A stretch of DNA of 22,756 nucleotides from an uncultured Collinsella sp. (GCA_934675795.1 CAKURW010000029.1:1-22756), one strand, 5' to 3'; positions 6,887-14,270 are shown, numbered from the stretch's first letter. Notes: a model not told the origin generated them from the sequence alone. Numbers and translations are program-made.

Positions 6887-8693
6887 GTGCCTCGCCTCCT
6901 TCCTGGGTCTGAGCTTGCGTTACGGATGCCTCGGTGTCGGCCTCGACGGCTCCTTCGCCCTCGGCAGACATCTTGTTTTGCGAGGTGAAGGTCTCGCGGT
7001 AGATCTCGCTTGTCTTGAGCAGCTCGTCATGGTTGCCGATCTGCGCGATACGGCCACCCTCCATGACGATGATGCGGTCTGCGTCCTGCACGGAGCTGAT
7101 GCGCTGGGCGATGATGAGCTTGGTTGTGTTGGGCAGATAGCTTGCCAACCCTGCGCGGATCTTGGCGTCGGTCTTGGTGTCGACGGCGCTGGTGGAGTCG
7201 TCCAGGATCAAGATCTTGGGGCGACGCAGCAGAGCGCGCGCAATGCACAGGCGCTGCTTCTGACCGCCCGAGACATTGGAGCCGCCCTGCTCGATCCAGG
7301 TGTCGTAGCCCTTGGGGAAGCCGTCGACAAACTCATCGGCGCAGGCCAGATGTGCCGCCTCGCGGACTTCCTCGTCGGTGGCGTTCGGGTCGCCCCAGCG
7401 CAGATTCTCGGCGATGGTGCCGCTAAACAGCACGTTTTTCTGCAACACCATGGCCACTTGGTGGCGCAGCGCGTCTAGGTCGTAGTCGCGCACGTCCATG
7501 CCGCCCACGCGCACGGTGCCTTCGGTGGCGTCGTACAGGCGGGCGATGAGGTTTACGAGCGTGGACTTGGCCGAGCCGGTGCCGCCGATGATGCCGATGG
7601 TCTCGCCGCTCTTAATGTGCAGGTCGATATCGTCGAGCGCCTGGCGCTTCGCATGCGCGGAATACTTAAAGCTCACGTGGTCAAAGTCGATGGAGCCGTC
7701 GGCAACCTCGAGCACGGGCTCGGCGGGATCGGCGATTGTAGGCTCGGCGGCCAGCACCTCGGTGATGCGGTGCGCCGATTCGTCGGCCATGGTCACCATG
7801 ACAAAGATCATCGACAGCTGCATCAGGCTCATAAGGATCTGGAAACCATAGGTAAAGATCGAGGAGAGCTGGCCCACGTCGAACAGCGTGCCCTGGCTCG
7901 TGATGATGAGCTTGGAGCCCAGGTAGATGATGACGACAAACGCGCCGTTGACGCAGATGTTCATCATGGGGTTGTTAAAGGCGAGTAGCTTCTCGGCGCG
8001 GGTGAAGTCCATCTGGACGTCGCGCGCGGCGGTCGCGAACTTCTCCTTCTCAAAGTCTTCGCGAACATAGCTCTTGACCACGCGCATGCCGGTGACGTTT
8101 TCCTCGACGGACTCGTTAAGGGCGTCGTACTTGTGGAACACGCGCGAGAAGATGGGGCGCACCTTAAAGATGATAAAGAACAGTCCAAAGCCCAGCAGCG
8201 GAATGATGACCAGGTAGACCATGGCGACGCTGCCGCCCATGATAAACGCCATGCTAAAGGCGAAGATCAATACCAGCGGCGCGCGCACGGCGATACGGAT
8301 GATCATCATAAAGGCCTGCTGCACGTTGTTGATATCAGTGGTCAGACGCGTGACGAGCGAGGAACTCGAGAACTCATCGATGTTAGCAAAGCTGAACGTC
8401 TGGATCTTGTAGAACAGGTCGTGACGCAGATTCTTGGCGAAGCCGCAGCTCGCATGGCTGCAGGTAACGCCGGCAGCGGCGCCAAAAGCAAGCGACGTCA
8501 GCGCGATGAGCACCAAAAAGCCTGCGGTGGGAAGCATCTCGGCTACGGTGGCGCCGTCTTTGATAGCGTCGATCAGGTTGGCGGTGATAAATGGAATCAG
8601 CATCTCGCAGAGCACCTCGCCAAGCACGAGCAATGGCGTGGCAACGGTGACTTTCATATAGTCGCGGATGCTGCCCATGAGGGTTTTAATCAT
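6879..8693 (-). CDS. ABC exporter half-transporter, degenerate-site partner
   Basis: A 604-residue half-transporter: six membrane segments within about 15-300, then the ATPase domain from about 334. Walker A is GGTGSAKST (370-378) and the signature VSGGQ is at 474-478. Walker B ends ILILDD, giving Asp499 in place of the catalytic Glu, and the H-loop has Gln530 in place of His. These are the substitutions known from the degenerate subunit of heterodimeric exporters such as TM287/288. A charged tail of about 30 residues follows the ATPase. The start overlaps the end of marR by eight bases (ATGATTAA), with GGGAGGA upstream, and its own stop overlaps the next gene the same way. It is therefore translationally coupled on both sides. 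Confidence 0.93.
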   Translation of the reverse strand: MIKTLMGSIRDYMKVTVATPLLVLGEVLCEMLIPFITANLIDAIKDGATVAEMLPTAGFLVLIALTSLAFGAAAGVTCSHASCGFAKNLRHDLFYKIQTFSFANIDEFSSSSLVTRLTTDINNVQQAFMMIIRIAVRAPLVLIFAFSMAFIMGGSVAMVYLVIIPLLGFGLFFIIFKVRPIFSRVFHKYDALNESVEENVTGMRVVKSYVREDFEKEKFATAARDVQMDFTRAEKLLAFNNPMMNICVNGAFVVIIYLGSKLIITSQGTLFDVGQLSSIFTYGFQILMSLMQLSMIFVMVTMADESAHRITEVLAAEPTIADPAEPVLEVADGSIDFDHVSFKYSAHAKRQALDDIDLHIKSGETIGIIGGTGSAKSTLVNLIARLYDATEGTVRVGGMDVRDYDLDALRHQVAMVLQKNVLFSGTIAENLRWGDPNATDEEVREAAHLACADEFVDGFPKGYDTWIEQGGSNVSGGQKQRLCIARALLRRPKILILDDSTSAVDTKTDAKIRAGLASYLPNTTKLIIAQRISSVQDADRIIVMEGGRIAQIGNHDELLKTSEIYRETFTSQNKMSAEGEGAVEADTEASVTQAQTQEGGEAHE

Positions 8694-9192
8694 CCAGTTC
8701 CTCCCAGGTTACGCGGATTTTATCGAGCATTTCGGCGAGGTCCTCGCGCTCGTCGTGGGTGAGCGCGCTAAAGGCCTGTTTTCTAAAGCGGATGCGGGCC
8801 GCCTGGTCGATGTGGGCGTTTTCCCGGCCGGTTTCGGTCAGGCGAATGGTGAGTTGCCGTCGATCCTTGGGGTTACGGCTGCGTTCAATGAGGCCGTTGA
8901 CCTCGAGCTTGGACAGGATTTCGGAAAGCGACCCCGGCTTGAGGTCAAAGTGCATGCCGAGTTCCTGCTGCGACATCTCGCCGCCGGGCTGTTTGGCCAG
9001 CAGGCAGATAATGGGCGCCTTGCCGGACACGCCTCCGCCATGAAAATGCATGTAATGGCCGCAAAAGCCCAGGCCGCTCAGAATGCGCTTGGCGAGTTTG
9101 TCTTCAGCGCTGACCGCTTCGGGTATGTCTACCGGTTGCGACGGGTCACCGCCGGGCTCATGCGGACGAAGGTTAAGGGGTTCATCGCACAT
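8686..9192 (-). CDS. MarR-family transcriptional regulator
   Basis: A 168-residue winged-helix regulator. The recognition region reads MSQQELGMHFDLKPGSLSEI, followed by the wing NPKDRRQLTIRLTETG, both typical of MarR. An N-terminal extension of about 30 residues is unusual, as is a His-rich stretch (HYMHFHGGG near 47-55) that might bind a metal or ligand. The ribosome binding site AAAGGAG stands about 12 bases from the ATG, somewhat far. It is the first gene of the MarR-ABC-ABC operon and probably represses it, as MarR regulators commonly do next to exporter genes. A matching inverted repeat lies on its promoter. Confidence 0.9.
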   Translation of the reverse strand: MCDEPLNLRPHEPGGDPSQPVDIPEAVSAEDKLAKRILSGLGFCGHYMHFHGGGVSGKAPIICLLAKQPGGEMSQQELGMHFDLKPGSLSEILSKLEVNGLIERSRNPKDRRQLTIRLTETGRENAHIDQAARIRFRKQAFSALTHDEREDLAEMLDKIRVTWEELDD

Positions 9193-9213
9193 GAATTCGT
9201 ATCGCTCCTTTCT

Positions 9214-9249
9214 TTAGTTAGGTAGTGGGATTGTTTTGTGCCTAACTAA
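9214..9249. promoter_or_regulatory. Candidate MarR operator
   Basis: TTAGTTAGG (9214-9222) and CCTAACTAA (9241-9249) are perfect inverted copies separated by 18 bases. One copy overlaps the -10 box of the marR promoter; the other lies in the leader just before the ribosome binding site. A further TTAGTTA (9291-9297) lies upstream of the -35 box. The copies are seen directly; binding by MarR is inferred from position and from its known preference for TTAG-type inverted repeats. Confidence 0.6.
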
Positions 9250-9276
9250 TCTAGGAGTGGCCGACAGGAATGTCAA
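9248..9276 (-). promoter_or_regulatory. Promoter of the MarR-ABC-ABC operon
   Basis: On the minus strand a consensus TTGACA (RC of 9271-9276) is followed after exactly 17 bases by TAGATT (RC of 9248-9253), which matches the -10 consensus at four of six positions. The predicted start lies about 45 bases before the marR ATG. Confidence 0.65.
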
Positions 9277-9319
9277 GGTACCAAACTTATTTAGTTACGG
9301 CGCTGCAAAAACATCGGGG

Positions 9320-9402
9320 TAGTCGTTGGGGACGTTCTTAAACGACTAGTTGTTGGGGACGTTCTTGTTCGACTAGTCATTTAGGAACGTCCCCAACGAC
9401 TA
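9320..9402. repeat. Three tandem 29-bp palindromic units
   Basis: Three 29-base units start at 9320, 9347 and 9374 and share a TA at each junction, giving a 27-base period. The first two run forward and the third is inverted. Each has TAGTC-type ends that pair with GACTA-type ends around a GGGGACGTTC core. A fourth copy lies at 22505-22533. They form part of the interspersed hairpin repeats of this genome. The remainder of the marR to kinase-gene interval is the operator region, the element at 9405-9562 and about 180 unremarkable bases. Confidence 0.85.
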
Positions 9403-9404
9403 AC

Positions 9405-9562
9405 TTCAAAACTATGCCGGATTACGGGGCTGAACTGCGGATTGTCGACCATACCGAAATTGGTAAAAAGAAAACCGCAGGTAGAAGGCTTGCTATGATT
9501 TGAAAATAGAGGGTGTGGTTGACTCATTCAGGTTCAGCCCCGTAATCCGGTGTAGTTTTGAA
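9405..9562. repeat. MITE-like element with 31-bp terminal inverted repeats
   Basis: The arms 9405-9435 and 9532-9562 are inverted copies identical at 29 of 31 positions, differing only at TG versus CA near the outer third. The 96-base interior holds no gene but has CTGCGG/CCGCAG and TACC/GGTA inverted pairs. A second inverted pair, ACTCATTCAG (9522-9531) and CTGAATGAGT (9569-9578), straddles the right arm, so the two stems would form a pseudoknot or exclude each other. No clear target-site duplication is visible. It may be a transposon-derived miniature element or a structured leader for the downstream kinase gene. Confidence 0.7.
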
Positions 9563-9742
9563 ATGGCGCTGAATGAGTGGCGGCGAATGAGCCGCAATGA
9601 AGCAGGCTGGGCCCCTCGTTTCCGAAACCTTTCCGCAACAAACTGTCCTCCACGGTGCAAGCTTTCGTCCGCAGCGTTCCCTGCGCTACACTTAGTCGCA
9701 CTGTGGCGCCGCCGCGCCTCGCCCGACCCAAGGGGGACATTC

Positions 9743-10567
9743 ATGAAGAACACTCAGCTGCTGCTGATCAACGATATGTGCGGCTATGGCAAGGTCGCGC
9801 TTTCCGCCATGCTTCCGGTGCTGTCGCATATGGGCTACCGCATCCACAACCTGCCGACGGCGCTGGTGTCCGATACGCTCAACTATCCCAAGTTCTACAT
9901 CCACGACACCACGGAGTACGTGCGTCAGAGTCTCGCCATCTGGGAGGAACTCGGCTTTGAGTTCGACGCCATCTCGACCGGCTTTATCGTGACCGAGGAA
10001 GAGACGCGTATCATTTCGGACTTCTGTCACCGCCGCGCGCAAAAGGGCACCAAGGTGTTCGTCGACCCCATCATGGGCGACAACGGTAAGCTCTACGCCG
10101 GCGTGCCCGAGTCCACGATTGGCCTTATGCGGCATCTACTGGAGTGCGCAGACTACGCGGTGCCCAACTATACCGAGGCGTGCCTGCTTGCCGATAGGCC
10201 TATCGCCGAGCAGATTACGCCCGATGAGGCCCGCGCTCTTGTGGACGCCGTGCGTGAGCTGGGTGCCAAGTCTGTGGTCATTACGAGCGCCGTAGTCAAT
10301 GGCACGAACGCGGTTATCGGTTACGACCATGTGGCGGGGGAGTACTTTACGATTCCCTTTGAGCTCATTCCGGTCTATTTCCCGGGCACGGGCGACACGT
10401 TCTCGGCGGTGCTCGTCGGCCGCGTGATGGCCGGTTGGAGCCTGCAGCGCGCAACGGCCGATGCCATGCGTGTGGTGGCTGAGCTTATCGAGCGCAATGC
10501 CGACCAGGAGGACAAGTCCGCCGGCCTGCCCATCGAGGCCTGCCTGGATGTGATTGACCATGAGTAG
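9743..10567 (+). CDS. Pyridoxal/pyridoxamine kinase (ribokinase superfamily)
   Basis: A 274-residue kinase predicted to phosphorylate B6 vitamers in the cytosol, feeding pyridoxal 5'-phosphate salvage. DPIMGDNGKLY (108-118) and the PNYTEA segment (141-146) are typical of the PdxK/PdxY branch. The anion-hole motif GTGD (215-218) supplies the catalytic Asp218. The start at 9743 has AGGGGG about eight bases upstream; the frame stays open further upstream, but that part crosses the inverted-repeat element and lacks family resemblance. TACACT (9687-9692) is a weak -10 candidate. The gene overlaps the next one by eight bases (ATGAGTAG), so the two are coupled. The exact vitamer preference cannot be told from sequence. 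Confidence 0.9.
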   Translation: MKNTQLLLINDMCGYGKVALSAMLPVLSHMGYRIHNLPTALVSDTLNYPKFYIHDTTEYVRQSLAIWEELGFEFDAISTGFIVTEEETRIISDFCHRRAQKGTKVFVDPIMGDNGKLYAGVPESTIGLMRHLLECADYAVPNYTEACLLADRPIAEQITPDEARALVDAVRELGAKSVVITSAVVNGTNAVIGYDHVAGEYFTIPFELIPVYFPGTGDTFSAVLVGRVMAGWSLQRATADAMRVVAELIERNADQEDKSAGLPIEACLDVIDHE

Positions 10568-10889
10568 CGCCGACGAGAGCGGTACCGAGGCAGCGGGCGA
10601 GAACAAGCCGCTCGGCGCTCCGCGCGGCAAGCGTCCGCGTATCCGCATTAGCTGCGTGGACCAGCTGGGCGCGTGCCGCTGCCACCATGGTCACAAGCCG
10701 GGAGACGTCTTCGACTTCGACCGCGATCGCGGCAAGATGTGCGCCATGGCCTGCCATGTGGGCTTTCCCTATATCGATATCCTGCGCTATGGCGGAAATG
10801 TGCCCGGCAACGAGCCCGGCACGGCAAAGTTCTGCTGTCCCGAGGTCGACACGCTGAACGTCTGGCTTGCTGAGATCGTAGACGAATAG
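10560..10889 (+). CDS. TIGR04076-like small cysteine-rich protein
   Basis: A 109-residue protein without signal peptide or membrane segment. The core (about 27-109) has the layout of the uncharacterised TIGR04076 family: an RIRISCVD strand, a Cys/His cluster ACRCHHGHKPGD, then CAMACHVGFPYIDILRYGG and a late FCCPE. Seven cysteines and three closely spaced histidines suggest metal binding or redox sensitivity, but no function is established. The first 25 residues are polar and probably disordered. The ATG overlaps the kinase stop by eight bases; an in-frame TTG two codons earlier is a less likely start. Coupling with the vitamin B6 kinase is the only functional hint. Confidence 0.75.
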   Translation: MSSADESGTEAAGENKPLGAPRGKRPRIRISCVDQLGACRCHHGHKPGDVFDFDRDRGKMCAMACHVGFPYIDILRYGGNVPGNEPGTAKFCCPEVDTLNVWLAEIVDE

Positions 10890-10897
10890 TCGAGCGC

Positions 10898-10930
10898 AAT
10901 GTGTCAAAGGGACAGCCCCTTTGACACATT
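10898..10930. repeat. Interspersed hairpin repeat, AAAGGGAC type, copy 1
   Basis: AATGTGTCAAAGGG (10898-10911) and CCCTTTGACACATT (10917-10930) are perfect 14-bp arms around ACAGC. It stands eight bases after the stop of the TIGR04076-like gene. Related copies lie at 14271-14303 and 21021-21055. It may help to end transcription, although no T-tract follows. Confidence 0.85.
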
Positions 10931-10967
10931 CGCCGGTGGTGCCCCTTCTTTCGCTTATAATCTCAAA

Positions 10968-11050
10968 TCTTTGCATTTCATCCGATTTTAGGTTCTAAAA
11001 AATCTGCGTTTCATCGATAATCAAGCATATAAAACTTTGCATTTCATTCG
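10968..11050 (+). promoter_or_regulatory. Three 33-bp-spaced direct repeats upstream of the DUF4143 ATPase
   Basis: TGCATTTCAT (10972), TGCGTTTCAT (11005) and TGCATTTCAT (11038) recur at exactly 33-base spacing, each followed by a CGAT or TTCGAT-like tail. The stretch is clearly more AT-rich than its surroundings. TATAAT (10956-10961) lies just upstream and TATAAA (11028-11033) lies between repeats two and three; either could be a -10 box. Three helical turns between sites suggests a regulator binding one face of the DNA. Confidence 0.55.
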
Positions 11051-11071
11051 ATGACACCGAGGGGAGAGCCT

Positions 11072-12433
11072 ATGCTGCGTAGGAAAATAGCGGCAGAGCT
11101 GGAGCGTTGGCTGAAGTCTTCCGAGCAAAAGGCCTTGTTCATTACGGGTTCTCGCCAGATCGGCAAAAGCTATTCGATTCGCGCATTTGGCAAAGCCAAC
11201 CATGCAACCTACATCGAGCTTAACCTCATGGAAAATCGCCAGGCAAAAGATGCTCTTCTCGAGGCGCGAGATGCCGATGATTTCATCGGCAGGGTGACGC
11301 TTCTTTCGGGAAAGTCGATTGCGCCAGGCAAAACGCTCGTGTTTATCGATGAGGTCCAGGAGGCCCCCGACATCATGACGATGGCAAAGTTCCTTGTTGA
11401 GGACGGGAGGTGCCGCTGGGCGTTTTCGGGGTCAATGCTCGGGACTCAGTTCAAGGGCGTCAGGTCCTATCCCGTGGGGTATGTTCACGAGCTTAGGATG
11501 TTCCCGCTCGATTTTGAGGAGTTTTGCTGGGCAATCGGGGTGAGCGAGGGGGCTCGCCAAACGATACGTGACGCGTGTATCAGCGAGAGGCCCATTCCTG
11601 ATTACATTCATGACGCGATGATGGCAAACTTCAGGACCTATACCGTTGTCGGCGGAATGCCGGAGGTCGTGCAGCGTTTCCTCGACACACAGGGCGACCT
11701 TGCCTCTGTTCGTCAGCTACAGTCAGAGCTCAACGAACAGTACCGGCGGGATATCTCCAAGTATGCAAGCGGGCGAGCCCTTCAGGCGCAGAGCATCTAC
11801 GATCAGCTCCCTATTATGCTCGAGGGCGAAAACAAGCGCTTCGTGCTCAATTCCATTGACCCCAAGGCTCACTACGAGAAGTATCAGCGAGATTTTGTAT
11901 GGCTTGTCGATGCCGGCGTTGCTCTCAAAGCCGATATCGTAACCGAGCCAAAATCGCCCCTGCTCAAGACGGCGCGGCCATCGCAGTTCAAGCTATATCA
12001 ATCGGATACGGGCATGTTGATGGCGCGCTACCCCGTTGGAGTCGCCCAAGCGGCGTATCTTGATAGCAAGGAGCCCAATCTGGGCGGCATTTACGAAAAC
12101 GTGGTGGCCCAGCAGCTGGCTGCCCAAAATCGCCAGCTTTACTACTATCAGACAAAAAAGCGCGGTGAAGTGGACTTTGTGGTCGATGGACCGGATGGGA
12201 CGGCTGTTCCGATCGAGGTTAAATCGGGCTCCTATTACCACGCGCACGCTGCGCTCGGTCATGTGCTTGATACGGCTGAATATGGCGTAAGGCTCGGGAT
12301 TGTTTTCTCGAGAGGCAACGTTGAGCGCAACGGAGCGGTTCTCTATTTGCCGCTATATGCGACCTGGGCCCTTTCGGATGTTTTGGGCGACTCCTGCGCC
12401 GAGGGGATAAAGCTGGAGGTCAAGCCGGTCTAG
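11072..12433 (+). CDS. ATP-binding protein, AAA domain plus DUF4143
   Basis: A 453-residue P-loop ATPase. Walker A is GSRQIGKS (26-33), Walker B is TLVFIDEVQEAP near 94-105, and WAFSGSMLG follows as the sensor segment. The C-terminal DUF4143 part shows DFVWLVDAGVALKADIV, then GGIYENVVAQQLAAQN and a nuclease-like EVDFVVDG...PIEVKSG arrangement resembling PD-(D/E)XK folds. The start at 11072 has GGGGAG five bases upstream; an ATG seven codons earlier has none. The family is common and often multi-copy in gut bacteria, sometimes linked with mobile DNA, but its cellular role is not established. The gene stands alone, flanked by a hairpin repeat and a convergent gene. Confidence 0.88.
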   Translation: MLRRKIAAELERWLKSSEQKALFITGSRQIGKSYSIRAFGKANHATYIELNLMENRQAKDALLEARDADDFIGRVTLLSGKSIAPGKTLVFIDEVQEAPDIMTMAKFLVEDGRCRWAFSGSMLGTQFKGVRSYPVGYVHELRMFPLDFEEFCWAIGVSEGARQTIRDACISERPIPDYIHDAMMANFRTYTVVGGMPEVVQRFLDTQGDLASVRQLQSELNEQYRRDISKYASGRALQAQSIYDQLPIMLEGENKRFVLNSIDPKAHYEKYQRDFVWLVDAGVALKADIVTEPKSPLLKTARPSQFKLYQSDTGMLMARYPVGVAQAAYLDSKEPNLGGIYENVVAQQLAAQNRQLYYYQTKKRGEVDFVVDGPDGTAVPIEVKSGSYYHAHAALGHVLDTAEYGVRLGIVFSRGNVERNGAVLYLPLYATWALSDVLGDSCAEGIKLEVKPV

Positions 12434-12479
12434 GGCTAGTCCCGGATGCGACAAAGGCGTGGCCCGCGACCTCGATTGC

Positions 12480-12926
12480 CTACAGCTGCTCGAGCATGGC
12501 CGTGCAGCCGGCGAGCACGTCGCGGTACGTGGCATCGAAATTGCCGGTGTACCAGGGGTCGGCCACGTCGCCGGGGCGATCAGTCCAATCGAGCAGGCGC
12601 GAGATCTTGCCGTCGGGGTCGTCGCCAAAGATGCGACGCAGGCCACGGGCGTTCTCGGCATCCATATAGACAATGTGATCCCAGTCGCCATACTCCGCGC
12701 GACGTACCTGACGTGCGCGATGTGCGACGACGGGAATCCCAACCTCGCGTAGCTTGGCAACGGTACCGTGATGCGGCGGGTTGCCGATCTCCTCGGTCGA
12801 GGTCGCGGCAGAATCAATGACAAACTCGCCCGCGCGCCCGGCGCGGTGCACCAGCTCGGTAAACACCGACTCGGCCATCGTCGAGCGACAGATATTGCCG
12901 TGACAGATAAACAGTACGCGTTGCAT
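12480..12926 (-). CDS. Low-molecular-weight protein-tyrosine phosphatase
   Basis: A 148-residue cytosolic phosphatase. The active-site loop CHGNICRS has nucleophile Cys8 and Arg14 (C-X5-R), and the general acid is Asp123 in DPWYTGNF. The length matches the family. The start at 12926 is preferred to one ten codons upstream because GAAAGGAAA lies just before it and the protein then begins with the hallmark strand. The family dephosphorylates phosphotyrosine proteins; related proteins act as arsenate reductases, but the DPW motif favours phosphatase. The gene follows the MFS gene on the same strand by about 50 bases, so the two may be co-transcribed. It is convergent with the DUF4143 ATPase. Confidence 0.92.
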   Translation of the reverse strand: MQRVLFICHGNICRSTMAESVFTELVHRAGRAGEFVIDSAATSTEEIGNPPHHGTVAKLREVGIPVVAHRARQVRRAEYGDWDHIVYMDAENARGLRRIFGDDPDGKISRLLDWTDRPGDVADPWYTGNFDATYRDVLAGCTAMLEQL

Positions 12927-12977
12927 ATGCGGTTTCCTTTCGATCGCCATAATCAAGCTCGAGTATCGTATCTGCGC

Positions 12978-14213
12978 CTACGCCTGCGCCCGCTTGCGCT
13001 CCCAACGTGCCAACTTAATCGTCACCAGCGTGAGTGCCCAGGCCACAAGCGAGAACGCGGCGCCCACGGCGCCCACGTGCGCAATGCCAACGCTGCTTAC
13101 CACGGCGCCGCCCACTGCGGTGCCAAACGAGATGCCGACGTTAAACGCCATGGGCTCAACCGAACTTGCGAGTACCATCGACTTGGGATGGCGGCTGCGA
13201 GCCACGTCCATAAAGTGCGTGATGCACGACACCGAGAACAGGTACATGAGCAGCGCCAAGCTAAAGACAAAGACCAGCGCGAGCGGCATGGTGCCGCCCA
13301 CAGCAAACAGCCCGAGTAACGCCGCAGCTTGCAGCACAAACGTCACAAGCAGCGCTTTCATGCCAAAGCGCGCATCGATCCATCCGCCCAGGATGTTCGA
13401 GATCAGGCAGAATACGCCGTAGGCCATAAGCGTGGTACTGGCTTCGACCGTGCCCATGCCCAACACCTGCTCTAGATAAGGCGTCACATAGCCGTAGAAC
13501 ACATAGACCGACCCCACACCAAACAAAAAGATGAGCATGCCGGTGATGATGCTCGGCTCGCGCAGAAGCCCCGCCTGCTCGCGGAAGGTGGCGGGCTCAT
13601 CGGTCTGACCGGCGCGCGGCATAAACGCCACGAGCGCTCCGCAGATTAGAACGGCAAAGGTAAGCGTGCCGTACATGGCTACGTGCCAGTCGAGCGTGTC
13701 GGCCACAAACTTGCCGATTGAAGTGACAAAGACCATTGCCACGGAAAACGCACCATATACCACCGAGATGGCAAGCGAAGTTTGCTGCGGGGACAGCAGC
13801 TCGGGGATGTACGTCACACCCACGGCGAGCAGTGCGCCCGAGACGGAGCCCAGGACAATGCGCGAGATAAACAGCACCTGGAAGTTGGGCGCCAACGCCA
13901 TGACAAGGTTGCCGAGCACAAAGACGATGCTGTAACACACGAGCAGCTGGTAGCGGCGGAATCGCCCCGTGCTGAGCGCAAGCACCGGCGTCGCGATGGC
14001 GTAGACGAGCGCAAACACGCTAATAAGTTGGCCCGCAGTGGCAAGCGATATGCCGAGTTCCGTCGCCAAGTCGCTTTCGATGCCGATGACCACGAATTCG
14101 GAGCAGCCGAGCGAGAATCCCAACAGTACGAGCAGCGCCAGGCAGAGCTTGGTGCGCGCGGGGGAGAGCGCGGCGGCGGTTGACTTGCTTTTAGGCGTGG
14201 TTGCGGCGGTCAA
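12978..14213 (-). CDS. MFS transporter, DHA1-like (sugar or drug efflux)
   Basis: A 411-residue carrier with about twelve membrane segments. The N-terminal half has the pattern LGCSEFVVIGI, AGQLISVFALVYAIATPVLA and the loop GRFRRYQLL, as in AraJ/YdhP-type members of the DHA1 group. The start is a TTG at 14213 with GGAG eight bases upstream. The frame is open further upstream, but that part would translate the hairpin repeats and lacks family resemblance. It ends just before the tyrosine phosphatase gene. Substrate unknown; efflux of sugars, arabinose-like compounds or drugs is typical of the group. Confidence 0.85.
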   Translation of the reverse strand: MTAATTPKSKSTAAALSPARTKLCLALLVLLGFSLGCSEFVVIGIESDLATELGISLATAGQLISVFALVYAIATPVLALSTGRFRRYQLLVCYSIVFVLGNLVMALAPNFQVLFISRIVLGSVSGALLAVGVTYIPELLSPQQTSLAISVVYGAFSVAMVFVTSIGKFVADTLDWHVAMYGTLTFAVLICGALVAFMPRAGQTDEPATFREQAGLLREPSIITGMLIFLFGVGSVYVFYGYVTPYLEQVLGMGTVEASTTLMAYGVFCLISNILGGWIDARFGMKALLVTFVLQAAALLGLFAVGGTMPLALVFVFSLALLMYLFSVSCITHFMDVARSRHPKSMVLASSVEPMAFNVGISFGTAVGGAVVSSVGIAHVGAVGAAFSLVAWALTLVTIKLARWERKRAQA

Positions 14214-14270
14214 GGTTGTCACTCCAATGTCGCATGAATAAGCGGGATTCAATCCCTGCAACTCTAACAG

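Noticed and set aside
9320..9402. Short CRISPR-like array
   Set aside because: Units overlap by two bases with no spacers between them and one is inverted, unlike CRISPR repeats; no cas genes are present.
9500..9742. 81-codon N-terminal extension of the B6 kinase
   Set aside because: It would translate part of the inverted-repeat element; the kinase fold begins at the ATG at 9743, which has AGGGGG upstream.
10968..11050. CRISPR-like array from the 33-bp periodic repeats
   Set aside because: Only about ten bases are conserved per unit and there are three units immediately before a start codon, which fits a regulatory array better.
12480..12926. Arsenate reductase as the function of the small phosphatase
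   Set aside because: The DPW general-acid motif and lack of neighbouring arsenic-resistance genes favour a protein-tyrosine phosphatase.
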